Assembly: GCA_036012865.1 (NCBI GenBank)
Contig: DASCQC010000029.1
Location: 1-64,000 of the forward strand
Direction: 5' to 3'
Source of the DNA: DASCQC01 sp036012865
GTDB lineage: Bacteria; Pseudomonadota; Gammaproteobacteria; Comchoanobacterales; Comchoanobacteraceae
DNA: 64,000 nt
The position numbers and the translations under genes are program-made. Shown here one piece after another: positions 29,921 through 38,739 of this stretch. Position 1 is the first letter of the stretch. Each line of letters starts with the position of its first letter. The notes beneath the pieces were generated by a model that made no database searches, was not told the origin of the DNA, and saw only the letters and a list, made by a program, of their open reading frames with translations.

Positions 29921-30013
29921 GATGAATCTGCCCAACAACCCTATCACTATACGTACAGTATGACAGCTAAATTTAACCCTCAATTTAAGCGCTTTAGCAA
30001 ACATTCTTTATAA
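29921..30013 (+). pseudogene. 5'-truncated copy of the small gene at 27314-27586
   Basis: This segment encodes DESAQQPYHYTYSMTAKF and on to FKRFSKHSL before a stop, matching the last 30 codons of the gene at 27314 with only a few changes, most of them silent. Similarity continues about 8 nt past the stop. Upstream of 29921 the similarity is lost and stops interrupt the frame, so no start remains. The two copies bracket the lipase gene as direct repeats of about 100 bp. Confidence 0.85.
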
Positions 30014-30075
30014 ATTCTAGAGCAGCACACTCGCAAACCCAAAAATCGCATAGATTAAAAACTACTGTTGTTAAC

Positions 30076-30104
30076 ACAAGGCCTAATATTTAACCAGGCC
30101 TTGT
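30076..30104. other. Perfect 9-bp inverted repeat
   Basis: ACAAGGCCT and AGGCCTTGT are separated by 11 nt. No T-run follows on either strand, so a rho-independent terminator is not well supported. It could be a regulator site or the end of the decayed duplicated gene's transcript. Confidence 0.4.
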
Positions 30105-30279
30105 GGCTCATCTTATTTCGATTGATTACCCAACCAACCCTTACACAAAATGGGCACATAAAACATGAACCACCCCCCTCTATTCTCGCACCCAATAAAC
30201 CTTAAATAAAACACAAAACCAATACTTTACTTTCACAAAAAACCCTGTCAGAATACCCAAAATAACTGGAAAGTTGAAA

Positions 30280-31767
30280 ATGAGATCTGCACTGAATTAC
30301 CTTAGCAACCTTATCTTTGGAGAAAACCATGAATACCCCCAACAATATGTTGCCCTGTTACAAGCAGCCTATAAACTAAAAAAAAAACCATCTTCCGTAA
30401 CCTCACTACCAGAAAACTGGGAATGGCATGAAACTTCTCTTTGTAAAGCTCACAACGGCCACAGCACTCACTCGCTTTTTCAACACTTGGGTAAAATAGA
30501 AACATTTGCCGCCATTAACCACACCTCTAAAACAATCGCCATTCTTATTCCTGGAACCGATAATCACAATGATCTCATTAAAGATATCTACCTTAAATAT
30601 ACAGGAAAACTTCCACAGGAGCTTATAGATAGCAAAAAAGATCTAATAAAAAAGTTAATGAGGAGTGGTTTTAAACTAATATTTTTAGGTCACTCCCTTG
30701 GTGGAGCTATTGCTGCCAATTTAGCCGTATCCTTTCAGGAAACAGAACAACAATCCATTGATACCATTACGTTTGAATCTCCCGGTATCATGCTAGCTGA
30801 AGACCCTATCTACGACCATATTCGTGACTATGCCATGCTGGGCCCCAACCCCATCAACTGTTTACACCTATTCCCGGGTCAACGTCATATTGTCATTCCT
30901 TATAAGCTGTACGGAGCATTTAGACTCTCATGCGAGCACGATACCAGTGTTTTTAATGACGCTATCGATCTAAACAATGATAGGGGTGGTGAGGAAGTTA
31001 TAGGGGCTTTATTAACAACAGCGATCCAATACAACTCGGCAAATAATTCATTCAACACCTTATTGTATTACTTTGACCAACATCGCCTTGCAAGCTTTTC
31101 AAAAGAACCCCAACAAGAACCTAAATCAATCAATTCAAGCCCCTCACTTTGCAACATTTATAATTATGTTTTACAAAAGGGCCCCACCCTTGAAGTTCAT
31201 CCTATTGATAGAAGCAGATGGCTATCTTTAGCTCAGCCTATCAAGGCCTTTCATGATCAGATGAACGACATCAGACTTGTTAACACTTCTCGAAATTTCA
31301 TCGCAGCATCTATAAATGCTGTAAGAAGTTTATCCAGTGGTCATATACAACAAACCAGCCAACAGCTATTACAAGCTGCGCAATCCGGCCTACACCATAG
31401 CGAAGAAGCCTTAAAAACAATGTACAAAGCATGGATAAAAGAGACCTTACAACCCCTGTTATCCGATCATTCATCTATCCCTGAATTTGACTCCGCTCGA
31501 GAGATTCATGGCAATGCAATGTCCATTAGGTCCGATGAACTGACTTTAAAAAAGCTGCTTAGCTGCGAAAAACACCTTTCGGATGACCTCACAGTAAATT
31601 TAATCGCGAATGCTTTATTACCGTATAATGAAATAGATAAGACCTCTAGGAAAGCTTCTATAAAAGCTAAAAAAGATATCAATACAACAATTGCACGACA
31701 TGGGTTCGCTTTAGTACCCAAAAACGAAAACCTAGACTGCTACGTGATCGTTAACCCACTTAAATAA
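30280..31767 (+). CDS. Class-3 lipase-like alpha/beta hydrolase (second lipase)
   Basis: 495 residues. The ATG at 30280 is preferred over the TTG two codons earlier because GGAAAG lies 6 nt upstream of it. The hydrolase domain spans about 75-240, with ILIPGTDNHND (oxyanion side) and FLGHSLGGAIAANLA (nucleophile Ser139). It then has about 250 residues of mainly helical, unassigned sequence. There is no signal peptide. It is only distantly like the lipase at 27617, sharing the elbow motif. It is convergent with the next gene with a 4-nt gap. A lipid-active effector or intracellular lipase is plausible, but the substrate is unknown. Confidence 0.8.
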   Translation: MRSALNYLSNLIFGENHEYPQQYVALLQAAYKLKKKPSSVTSLPENWEWHETSLCKAHNGHSTHSLFQHLGKIETFAAINHTSKTIAILIPGTDNHNDLIKDIYLKYTGKLPQELIDSKKDLIKKLMRSGFKLIFLGHSLGGAIAANLAVSFQETEQQSIDTITFESPGIMLAEDPIYDHIRDYAMLGPNPINCLHLFPGQRHIVIPYKLYGAFRLSCEHDTSVFNDAIDLNNDRGGEEVIGALLTTAIQYNSANNSFNTLLYYFDQHRLASFSKEPQQEPKSINSSPSLCNIYNYVLQKGPTLEVHPIDRSRWLSLAQPIKAFHDQMNDIRLVNTSRNFIAASINAVRSLSSGHIQQTSQQLLQAAQSGLHHSEEALKTMYKAWIKETLQPLLSDHSSIPEFDSAREIHGNAMSIRSDELTLKKLLSCEKHLSDDLTVNLIANALLPYNEIDKTSRKASIKAKKDINTTIARHGFALVPKNENLDCYVIVNPLK

Positions 31768-31771
31768 TTAA

Positions 31772-32785
31772 CTATTCCGAAGCCTTTCTAATGGATGCAA
31801 ATAGATTTTTTGGGTCATCCAATTCAGGGTGGAAGGGCTCTGAACTAGCTTCGGCATGATGATCATTCATCCACCTTAAAACAGCGTAGTCTTCCAACGC
31901 ATAACCCACTGAATCAAAAATTCTAAGCGTATCGGATGAATGTAACCAGGATCCGTCAAGACATTCATGGATTTCTTTAACGTTATCATTTTCTCCACGC
32001 AACTGCTGAATCTCACCCTCAACACCAGCCTGCTTGATGCATGGCACAACAATACGGGCGCCTATTAACCTCATCACATCCAATTCAGTTTTCCCTGGGC
32101 AATCTCCTCCTAGGGCAATAACAACTTGATCACTTCTTAAGCTGGCTGAACCCAAAACATCTACTCGCTGCTTAATTGCTGTAGACGTCACGATAACGTC
32201 ACACGATTCAACCAACGGCTCAACTTGACTTAAGGATTCAATAGGCCAAGGTTTAAAACCTAAATTGCGTGTTAATTTACCCACTGTTTTCGGATCCACA
32301 TCATACACCATAACACGATCAATGGTCAGCACCTGATCTAAACCTAATAACTGAAATTCAGATTGAGCTCCTGCACCAATAACACCCAATTTTATGGGCT
32401 TTTTTATCTTACACAGTGAGGCAAATAGAGCACTCATGGCTGCAGTTCTGATAGCGGTTAGCAACGTCATTTCTGAAAGCAAGTGAACACGTCCTGTTTC
32501 AACTGACAACAAAGCCCCTAAAGCATAAATAGACAGCAAACCTTTCGATGGGTTATCAGGGTGCCCATTCACCAACTTACACGCATACCACTCATCATCA
32601 GAGATCGGCATAGACTCAATCACCCCATGCGGGAAATATAGTGCCTGACGAGGTGTTCTTTTAAATTCAGACCAACGACCATAATCGAGCTTGAGCCTAT
32701 CCATAACTTCTTTAATACATTTTTCAACACCATACTGCTGAACCCATAACGCCACATCAGAGTGATGCAAAACTTTAGTAACCAT
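31772..32785 (-). CDS. Ornithine cyclodeaminase / mu-crystallin family protein
   Basis: 337 residues, Rossmann NAD-binding fold. Visible motifs are TLLTAIRTAAMSALFASL (substrate and dimer region with the conserved Arg), GVIGAGAQSEFQLLGL (NAD loop) and IALGGDCPGKTEL. In true ornithine cyclodeaminase the last motif carries the catalytic Asp. Members convert ornithine to proline or act as imine reductases or amino acid dehydrogenases, so the exact substrate is open. An AGGAAG site precedes the start. It is divergent from holA. Confidence 0.88.
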   Translation of the reverse strand: MVTKVLHHSDVALWVQQYGVEKCIKEVMDRLKLDYGRWSEFKRTPRQALYFPHGVIESMPISDDEWYACKLVNGHPDNPSKGLLSIYALGALLSVETGRVHLLSEMTLLTAIRTAAMSALFASLCKIKKPIKLGVIGAGAQSEFQLLGLDQVLTIDRVMVYDVDPKTVGKLTRNLGFKPWPIESLSQVEPLVESCDVIVTSTAIKQRVDVLGSASLRSDQVVIALGGDCPGKTELDVMRLIGARIVVPCIKQAGVEGEIQQLRGENDNVKEIHECLDGSWLHSSDTLRIFDSVGYALEDYAVLRWMNDHHAEASSEPFHPELDDPKNLFASIRKASE

Positions 32786-32855
32786 ACTTCCTCTTCATGA
32801 TATTGAGACTTAAATGTAATTATGCCATAATCGTTATTTAATATAAATCATTGTT

Positions 32856-33863
32856 ATGAAATCAACTCAATTTAATCCCAAGCAACACCTCGACAAACAT
32901 CGGTTTGCGGTCCTACACGGGTCCCAAACCGCCCTCATCGAACACGTCAAAGAAAAACTACAAGAACACTTCAGCGCCCAGGGTTACCGTAAACGCATCT
33001 TTGATGCCACTTCAATCCATGACATCTATGAACTGACCACCGAAACTAAAAACAACTCTCTCTTTCCTGACCCCAAATGGTTCATTCTCAACTATGCTGG
33101 TCAAAAACTGCCCAAAGAAACTGAAAACCTCCTCTGCAACCTTCCTGAACAACTTAATCATGATCAATTTGCCATTCTTATTGTCCATCATGCTGATAAA
33201 CCTGCCCCCAAAAGCAAATGGTTTAAACAACTGTGTAGCCAACAATTAAGCATTGACTGCAACCCCCTCTATGGCAGAGATTTACAACAATGGCTCCAAG
33301 CACTTTTATCTCAATGGAAAGCCCAGCTCTCTTCTTCACAAATCAAACAACTCCTACAAACATCACAACATTCACTGTCTGATCTCGTTAGAATTGTGCG
33401 ACAAATAGGCCTAGCCTACCCACAACAAGTCATTAGTGAATCTACCTTTCAAAGCCTTTTGCATAGCTTTGCCACCGAACCCTCTTTTACCCTTCTCAAC
33501 CAAGCCCTAACCGGCAACTTAAAATCTAAAAAACTGCAACTTGGCACCCACAGTCAAGAGGAGCTTCATAAACTCTATTGGCAAACAGCAAAAACCGTAA
33601 GGTCTTGCCGAAGGGTCAAAGAATTATCTCAAAACCTGCCCTTAAACCAAGCCTACAGCCAAGTTAAAATTCCTCCCTGGCAACAAAAAAACCTCACCCC
33701 TGCTATTTTACGACACAGCCTCATATCCCTGTATGCGATTCAAACATTTCTAGCTACAGGAGACAGCCTGATCAAAGGCCAAATAACAGGTAATTTACCA
33801 CAGTTTATCGAGCAATCGCTGCTATACTTATCAGGAGACCAAGAATGCCCATTGCCGTTCTAG
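32856..33863 (+). CDS. holA: DNA polymerase III delta subunit (clamp loader)
   Basis: 335 residues, full length. The HolA layout is visible: AVLHGSQTALIEHVKEKL near the N-terminus, LFPDPKWFILNYAGQKLPKE, and the C-terminal collar region with LKLYWQTAKT-like sequence (HKLYWQTAKTVRSCRRVKEL). Delta opens the sliding clamp in replication. The usual upstream partner lptE is absent. It overlaps nadD by 19 nt. The protein is unusually rich in Gln, His and Leu, in line with the C-rich, G-poor coding strand. Confidence 0.92.
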   Translation: MKSTQFNPKQHLDKHRFAVLHGSQTALIEHVKEKLQEHFSAQGYRKRIFDATSIHDIYELTTETKNNSLFPDPKWFILNYAGQKLPKETENLLCNLPEQLNHDQFAILIVHHADKPAPKSKWFKQLCSQQLSIDCNPLYGRDLQQWLQALLSQWKAQLSSSQIKQLLQTSQHSLSDLVRIVRQIGLAYPQQVISESTFQSLLHSFATEPSFTLLNQALTGNLKSKKLQLGTHSQEELHKLYWQTAKTVRSCRRVKELSQNLPLNQAYSQVKIPPWQQKNLTPAILRHSLISLYAIQTFLATGDSLIKGQITGNLPQFIEQSLLYLSGDQECPLPF

Positions 33864-34495
33864 GAGGCACATTCAACCCTATCCACCTCGGGCATCTTTA
33901 TATTGCCAAGACCGTCCTCACTCACTTTAATTGCTCTGAGTGCATCTTAATTCCTAACGGACAACCCCCGCATGAAAAAGCCCCCATTTCAGCTAAACAT
34001 CGGCTTAAAATGCTTGAACTTGCCATTGAACCCCATGAAAACTTTAAAATAGACCCCAGAGAAACCTTACGAGAAGGCCCTTCTTTTACCGTATTAACAC
34101 TCCAGGAACTAAGGCAACAATACCTCAATGAAAGCTTAATTTTTATCTTAGGAGATGATGCCTTTGCCTCTCTCGAATCATGGTTTATGTGGGAAACTCT
34201 ACTTGACTATGCACACCTTGTGATCATAAGGCGCTTCGAACCCCCTCTCACTAAAACACTTCAATCCTATCTAAACCAACACCTATGCCATCAAAACCAA
34301 ACTATTAACAACCACCCATCCGGGTTTATTTATAGGCTAAATCAGCCCTTAAATCCGAACCAATCATCCATTATCCGTCAAACTCTACAAAGTCATCCAC
34401 GTCGGTTTTTAACAAATTCTCTGAATTTTGATCCGAACCAACTTCCTCAGTCTGTTTGGGAGTATATTCTGGATCATCAGCTTTATGCTTCTTAA
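33845..34495 (+). CDS. nadD: Nicotinate-nucleotide adenylyltransferase
   Basis: 216 residues. NadD makes deamido-NAD+ from nicotinate mononucleotide and ATP. The nucleotidyltransferase motifs are visible: VLGGTFNPIHLGHLYIAK with the HxGH-type site, and PNGQPPHEK. The C-terminus ends with QSVWEYILDHQLY, a normal family ending. The second ATP motif usually reads SSTxIR; here QSSIIRQTL may fill that place, which is weaker than usual. Its last 125 nt overlap the convergent cvpA gene. Confidence 0.92.
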   Translation: MPIAVLGGTFNPIHLGHLYIAKTVLTHFNCSECILIPNGQPPHEKAPISAKHRLKMLELAIEPHENFKIDPRETLREGPSFTVLTLQELRQQYLNESLIFILGDDAFASLESWFMWETLLDYAHLVIIRRFEPPLTKTLQSYLNQHLCHQNQTINNHPSGFIYRLNQPLNPNQSSIIRQTLQSHPRRFLTNSLNFDPNQLPQSVWEYILDHQLYAS

Positions 34496-35033
34496 CATCA
34501 ACTAACCCCTTACCCATCACATAATGATCCCACAAATGATCAATCGGTTTGGGCAGAATATCGGACATCTTTGACGCAGCATTCTTCATCGGGTCAACCA
34601 ACCTAGAGTACTGCCACCACGATTGATCGGCTAACCCCGTCAAACTAAGCAGCTGCACCATTAACATACAAATCAAAAGGCCTCTAACGGTCCCAAAAAC
34701 AAGCCCAAGGACTCGATCAAAAGCTATCAACCCAGTCTTATTGAGCACCCACAAAATCAATGACTTCAAAAGATTACTGAGTAACATCACCCCTAAAATC
34801 ATCACAGATGCCACCACTAAAATTCTCACCGTGCCATTATTAATATAGGAGGATAAATAATCTGAAAAACTTCCTGAATAATGAAAAGCCAGCCAAATAG
34901 CAACAACCCACGCCAACAAGCTCAAAGATTCTCTGATAAACCCTCTAAAAGCTCCCACCATGGCCGAGATAATAACAATACCCAAAACAACCCAGTCAAA
35001 AGCTACAAACGAACTGAACATCAAGTTATTCAT
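34371..35033 (-). CDS. cvpA: CvpA family membrane protein
   Basis: 220 residues. CvpA proteins are inner-membrane proteins, named for colicin V production, linked to envelope stability and often next to purF. Four hydrophobic segments are seen, with the family stretch VAFDWVVLGIVIISAMVGAF followed by RGFIRESLSLLAWV and FDRVLGLVFGTVRGLL. I start at 35033 (MNNLMFSSF), giving the same 8-nt overlap with the upstream gene that other pairs here show. The acidic cytoplasmic tail after about residue 165 is encoded opposite the end of nadD. No purF follows. Confidence 0.88.
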   Translation of the reverse strand: MNNLMFSSFVAFDWVVLGIVIISAMVGAFRGFIRESLSLLAWVVAIWLAFHYSGSFSDYLSSYINNGTVRILVVASVMILGVMLLSNLLKSLILWVLNKTGLIAFDRVLGLVFGTVRGLLICMLMVQLLSLTGLADQSWWQYSRLVDPMKNAASKMSDILPKPIDHLWDHYVMGKGLVDVKKHKADDPEYTPKQTEEVGSDQNSENLLKTDVDDFVEFDG

Positions 35034-35502
35034 GAAAAGTCCTATACATTTCTTGTACCTCAGGCTTTTGTAAAATAAGTTCAATTTGATCCTCAGAAAA
35101 ACTACTGGGAATTGTAACACTAAAACCCTGAGCTTCCGGAGTGATATGTAGATAGTTCATGCGGTATCGTTGCCTATACTTTTGCACACCAGAAACACTT
35201 GAAAAAATGCCTAGAGAAACACCGTCTCCTGAGATAGGCCGGGATGATTTTCGTGCCAAGGGAGCCCCTTCATTCCATTGAAATGAGAAAGAAGACAACC
35301 ACCTCATGCTTGTCATCCACCAAGAAGGCATCAGATCTTGCTTGGAAGGTATTTGAATACGAGACAACAGTGGGTCCGTCATAGGTCTATAAAAAGGCGA
35401 AGTTATCCACAACAAACAAACCAACATAAGCAATCGAATCACCTTAAGTTCACGTTGCTCGGTATACATTCCTTGCCATAATCTTAACTTTACCTTCACC
35501 AC
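35026..35502 (-). CDS. DedD-like small membrane protein (positional call)
   Basis: 158 residues starting at GTG 35502, which has AAGGA 8 nt upstream; an ATG at 35469 is a weaker choice. One membrane segment (about 22-37, VIRLLMLVCLLWITSP), then an extracytoplasmic part ending in a compact domain (YLHITPEAQGFSVTIPSSFS). It sits in the folC-dedD-cvpA position. The C-terminal 50 residues do not show an obvious SPOR domain as in typical DedD, so the identity is uncertain. Confidence 0.5.
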   Translation of the reverse strand: MVKVKLRLWQGMYTEQRELKVIRLLMLVCLLWITSPFYRPMTDPLLSRIQIPSKQDLMPSWWMTSMRWLSSFSFQWNEGAPLARKSSRPISGDGVSLGIFSSVSGVQKYRQRYRMNYLHITPEAQGFSVTIPSSFSEDQIELILQKPEVQEMYRTFHE

Positions 35503-36756
35503 TTAAGTCGTCCTTACTTCCTTTATGTGCTGCACTTGACAAACATCCTGAAATGCCTGAACAGTCAGGAAAGAACCTGTCACTAAAACTTTATCAGCCT
35601 TAGAGTTAAGAACTTGCTTCACCGTCGTTAAGACATCTCTTAGATATTCTACCTTAGCCGGGTGACATTGCAAATATTTATCAACACTTTCTTGCGGAGA
35701 ACCAAAAATAGATTGAACCCAAACCCAACCCATTGACAACTTTCCCAAACACTCAAGTCCTGGGAATACATTTTTATCCGCTCTCATGGCCAAGATAATC
35801 ACACAACGAAAGTCTTTATCTTGATTCAATTGCTTAGCCAACATCTCTAAAGACTCTGAATTATGAGCTACATCAAACACCCATTCTTGTGAGCCTATTT
35901 TTCTAAACTCACAGCGACCCGGTAATAAGGTTCTCTGAAAAGCTTTGTTTAGCAACGATGTTGATAACCTACCACCCAATAATTGATAAGCCTTTAAAGC
36001 GCATGCTACCGATGATTCAACCCATTTATTTTTGGGAACTGTTATCGTTCTGTCACCCTTGACTCCCCACTCATTATTCTCAATGAAAAAATCTTTCACA
36101 ATACGGTAACACTTAGCCTTAGTCTTCGTTAATAAAGCTTCACCCTTTTCAGGCATCATCATTTCACCCAAAACTAAAGGGAAACCTTCTCTGGAATACC
36201 CTAGCTTTTCTTGCATGATAGCAGTTCGCGTATAACCTAACCACGCTTGGTGATCTAACCCAATGGAGGTAATCACGGAAATATACTGCTTAGTCTTTGA
36301 AAAATCCAAGGCATTCATAGCATCCAAACGCCCACCCAATCCAGCCTCTAGAATCAATAAATCACACCCGGCTTCTGCAAAGGCCATTAAAGCTGCACAA
36401 GCCAAGATCTCAAAATAACTTAAAGAACCCTCTCCCATTTTATTTTGAATAGTTTTAAGATAACCGTACAACTTTGCTTCACTAATATTAACCTGATCAA
36501 TGCGGATACGCTCGGTAACATCATGCAAGTGTGGAGAGGTAAACACCCCCACCTTATACCCCGACTGCTTTCCTAAGGATTCTAAAATTGCAGCGCATGT
36601 TCCTTTTCCATTCGTTCCAGCAATCGTAATCACTGAAGCTTGAGGCGCCATTAACTCCAAACGATCAAAACAACCACGAATATTATCCAAGGATAAATTC
36701 ATACCGGATTCTTTTAAACGGTCCAGCAAATCAACTAAAGAGCTTCTTACCTCCAC
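35503..36756 (-). CDS. folC: Bifunctional folylpolyglutamate/dihydrofolate synthase
   Basis: 417 residues. Joins glutamate to dihydropteroate and to folates. Mur-ligase-family features are visible: P-loop TIAGTNGKGTCAAILESL at about 42-60, the folate loop FTSPHLHDVTERIRID, LEAGLGGRLDAMN, and SIGLDHQAWLG. The order accD-folC-dedD-cvpA is conserved in gammaproteobacteria. It ends immediately before the next start. Confidence 0.95.
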   Translation of the reverse strand: MEVRSSLVDLLDRLKESGMNLSLDNIRGCFDRLELMAPQASVITIAGTNGKGTCAAILESLGKQSGYKVGVFTSPHLHDVTERIRIDQVNISEAKLYGYLKTIQNKMGEGSLSYFEILACAALMAFAEAGCDLLILEAGLGGRLDAMNALDFSKTKQYISVITSIGLDHQAWLGYTRTAIMQEKLGYSREGFPLVLGEMMMPEKGEALLTKTKAKCYRIVKDFFIENNEWGVKGDRTITVPKNKWVESSVACALKAYQLLGGRLSTSLLNKAFQRTLLPGRCEFRKIGSQEWVFDVAHNSESLEMLAKQLNQDKDFRCVIILAMRADKNVFPGLECLGKLSMGWVWVQSIFGSPQESVDKYLQCHPAKVEYLRDVLTTVKQVLNSKADKVLVTGSFLTVQAFQDVCQVQHIKEVRTT

Positions 36757-36758
36757 CC

Positions 36759-37607
36759 CTATCGCCTAGCCATCAAGCAAGAGATTAAATCACCCAAAAC
36801 AGATTTAAGCTCTCTTCGATCGACAACTGCGTCAATAGCTCCGTGTTCAAGTAAAAACTCACTGCGCTGAAACCCCGCAGGCAAACTTTGCTTGACCGTT
36901 TGATTAATAACCCTTGGCCCTGTAAAACCAATCAAGGCATTAGGCTCTGCTAAAATAACATCCCCTAACATCGCAAGGCTGGCAGCCACCCCTCCAGATG
37001 TGGGGTCTAACAACACTGAGATATAGGGCAATTTAGCCTGAGAAAGTCTCGCAATCGCTGAAGCCGTTCGAGGCATTTGCATCAGAGAATAAACCCCTTC
37101 CTGCATTCTTGCCCCACCACTTGCCGTTAAACAAACAAAAGGCACACCTAATCGTAAGGCCTCTTCCGCAGCCAAAACAAAACGCTCTCCGACCGAAACC
37201 CCCATGGAGCCCCCAATAAAATCAAACTCAAATGCAGCCATTATTAGGGATTGATTCTCAATAAAACCATGAGCTACCTTAAGCGCTTCGGTTTCCCCTG
37301 TTTTTTTTCTAGCCTGAACCAAACGGTCCTTGTAACGTTTGGTATCTTTAAATCTCAAAACATCCTTCGACTGAATATTTTCAAATAACTCGTCCCATTC
37401 AGCCTTATCAAACAAATATTGAAAACGCATTTTGGCTGAAATACGATGATGGTGACCGCATTTTGAACATACCTGTAAATGCTCTTCCAGCTCTTCCTTG
37501 TACAACATGACGCCACACGATTGGCATTGCAACCAAAGACCCGCGGGAATATCCTTCTTAGAAGAAGAACCTGACAACTTAGGCAATAACTTTTTGAGCC
37601 AACTCAC
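36759..37607 (-). CDS. accD: Acetyl-CoA carboxylase carboxyltransferase beta subunit
   Basis: 282 residues. It forms malonyl-CoA together with AccA. An N-terminal zinc ribbon has Cys pairs CQSC and CSKC at about residues 28-50. The carboxyltransferase core shows MAAFEFDFIGGSMGVSVGE and LTASGGARMQEG with the oxyanion glycines, and GFTGPRVI. Length is close to standard. It is 2 nt upstream of folC. Confidence 0.96.
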   Translation of the reverse strand: MSWLKKLLPKLSGSSSKKDIPAGLWLQCQSCGVMLYKEELEEHLQVCSKCGHHHRISAKMRFQYLFDKAEWDELFENIQSKDVLRFKDTKRYKDRLVQARKKTGETEALKVAHGFIENQSLIMAAFEFDFIGGSMGVSVGERFVLAAEEALRLGVPFVCLTASGGARMQEGVYSLMQMPRTASAIARLSQAKLPYISVLLDPTSGGVAASLAMLGDVILAEPNALIGFTGPRVINQTVKQSLPAGFQRSEFLLEHGAIDAVVDRRELKSVLGDLISCLMARR

Positions 37608-37672
37608 AAAGCACCTTTTTATTCATTACTGCGCCCATTGTAACCACAAGCCCAAAAAGTGGCAAGTAAGCC

Positions 37673-38659
37673 TTAGGACAAACCCCTTAATTTATTTGCT
37701 GTTTGCCTGATTAACTCAACCGTTTCATCCCAACCCATGCAATCATCCGTAACACTTTGCCCATACCTTGATGAATCAAAACCTTGTCGTCCTTCGACCA
37801 AAAAGCTCTCCATCATAACCCCTGCTATTAAATCTCTGGAATCATTGATCACAGTCTCAAGAACCTTACTCTGTAAACGGGCTTTATTTCTTGCATTCAT
37901 ATGACTACAATCCACGATGACAGATGGATTGAGATTTAAACCTTCCAAGCGACTCCGAACATTCTCTATAGTCTCTCGATGATAATTAACACCCTGATGA
38001 CTTCCTCGCAGCACAACATGGGCCCAAGGAGCTCCTGAGCTTAGAGACTCACACACACCGGCTTCATCCAAATAAATATATGGGTTTTGTTGTTGAGCAA
38101 CTCTCAAGGCATCCAGCGCAATATCAATATTTCCACACAATGGGTTTTTAAACCCCACTGGAACACTCAGATTAGAGGCCGCCACCCTATGTAGATAAGA
38201 ACCCACATTTCTAGCTCCAACAGAAAACCAGCTAACTAAATCCTCAATGTAAGGCAGTATCAAAGGGTTTACCATCTCACACGCCAAAGGAACACCTAAT
38301 GCCTGAAGTTGACAAAAAAACTCTCTCGATTTTCTCAACCCAGTGGATACGTCCCCCCGACCAGGTCCTCTAGGCTCCAGAACAAAACCTGGCCAACCTA
38401 CTGAGGTTCTTGATTTTTCTATATATGTCCTCATAACAATAAACATGACATCATCAACGTCCTTGGCCAAGGCATGCAATCGTTGAGCATATTCCATAGA
38501 CGCGTCTAGATTATAAATTGAACACGGGCCTACAATGATTAATAAACGAGAGTCGTTACCCGAAAGGATATTGCCAATAGTTTCTCTTGATTCTGTGATA
38601 AAATCTTCATTTATATTTTTAAACTCATTACGTATTTCACCTGAACTCGGCAACTTCAT
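37673..38659 (-). CDS. Class I DAHP synthase (AroF/G/H family), divergent
   Basis: 328 residues. Condenses phosphoenolpyruvate and erythrose 4-phosphate, the first step to aromatic compounds. The metal and substrate residues known in AroG all appear: Cys in VGPCSIY, Arg/Lys in RTYIEKSRTSVGW, Lys in PVGFKN, Arg in VVLRGS, His in DCSHMN, Glu in MMESFLVEG, Asp in SVTDDC. The usually invariant GARTTESQVHR reads GARNVGSYLHR. The N-terminal extension that helps feedback control is about 20 residues shorter than in AroG. It may be a paralogue with altered regulation or substrate. Confidence 0.85.
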   Translation of the reverse strand: MKLPSSGEIRNEFKNINEDFITESRETIGNILSGNDSRLLIIVGPCSIYNLDASMEYAQRLHALAKDVDDVMFIVMRTYIEKSRTSVGWPGFVLEPRGPGRGDVSTGLRKSREFFCQLQALGVPLACEMVNPLILPYIEDLVSWFSVGARNVGSYLHRVAASNLSVPVGFKNPLCGNIDIALDALRVAQQQNPYIYLDEAGVCESLSSGAPWAHVVLRGSHQGVNYHRETIENVRSRLEGLNLNPSVIVDCSHMNARNKARLQSKVLETVINDSRDLIAGVMMESFLVEGRQGFDSSRYGQSVTDDCMGWDETVELIRQTANKLRGLS

Positions 38660-38739
38660 GCTTTCTTCCTAACTCTTTGCAACAACACTACCTTAGTCTT
38701 TTTAGATATTCCAGACATTCAACACTTTAATTTGACAAT

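Noticed and set aside
27314..30013. Insertion sequence carrying the lipase
   Set aside because: No transposase and no terminal inverted repeats are seen; the flanking repeats are a gene fragment about 100 bp long.
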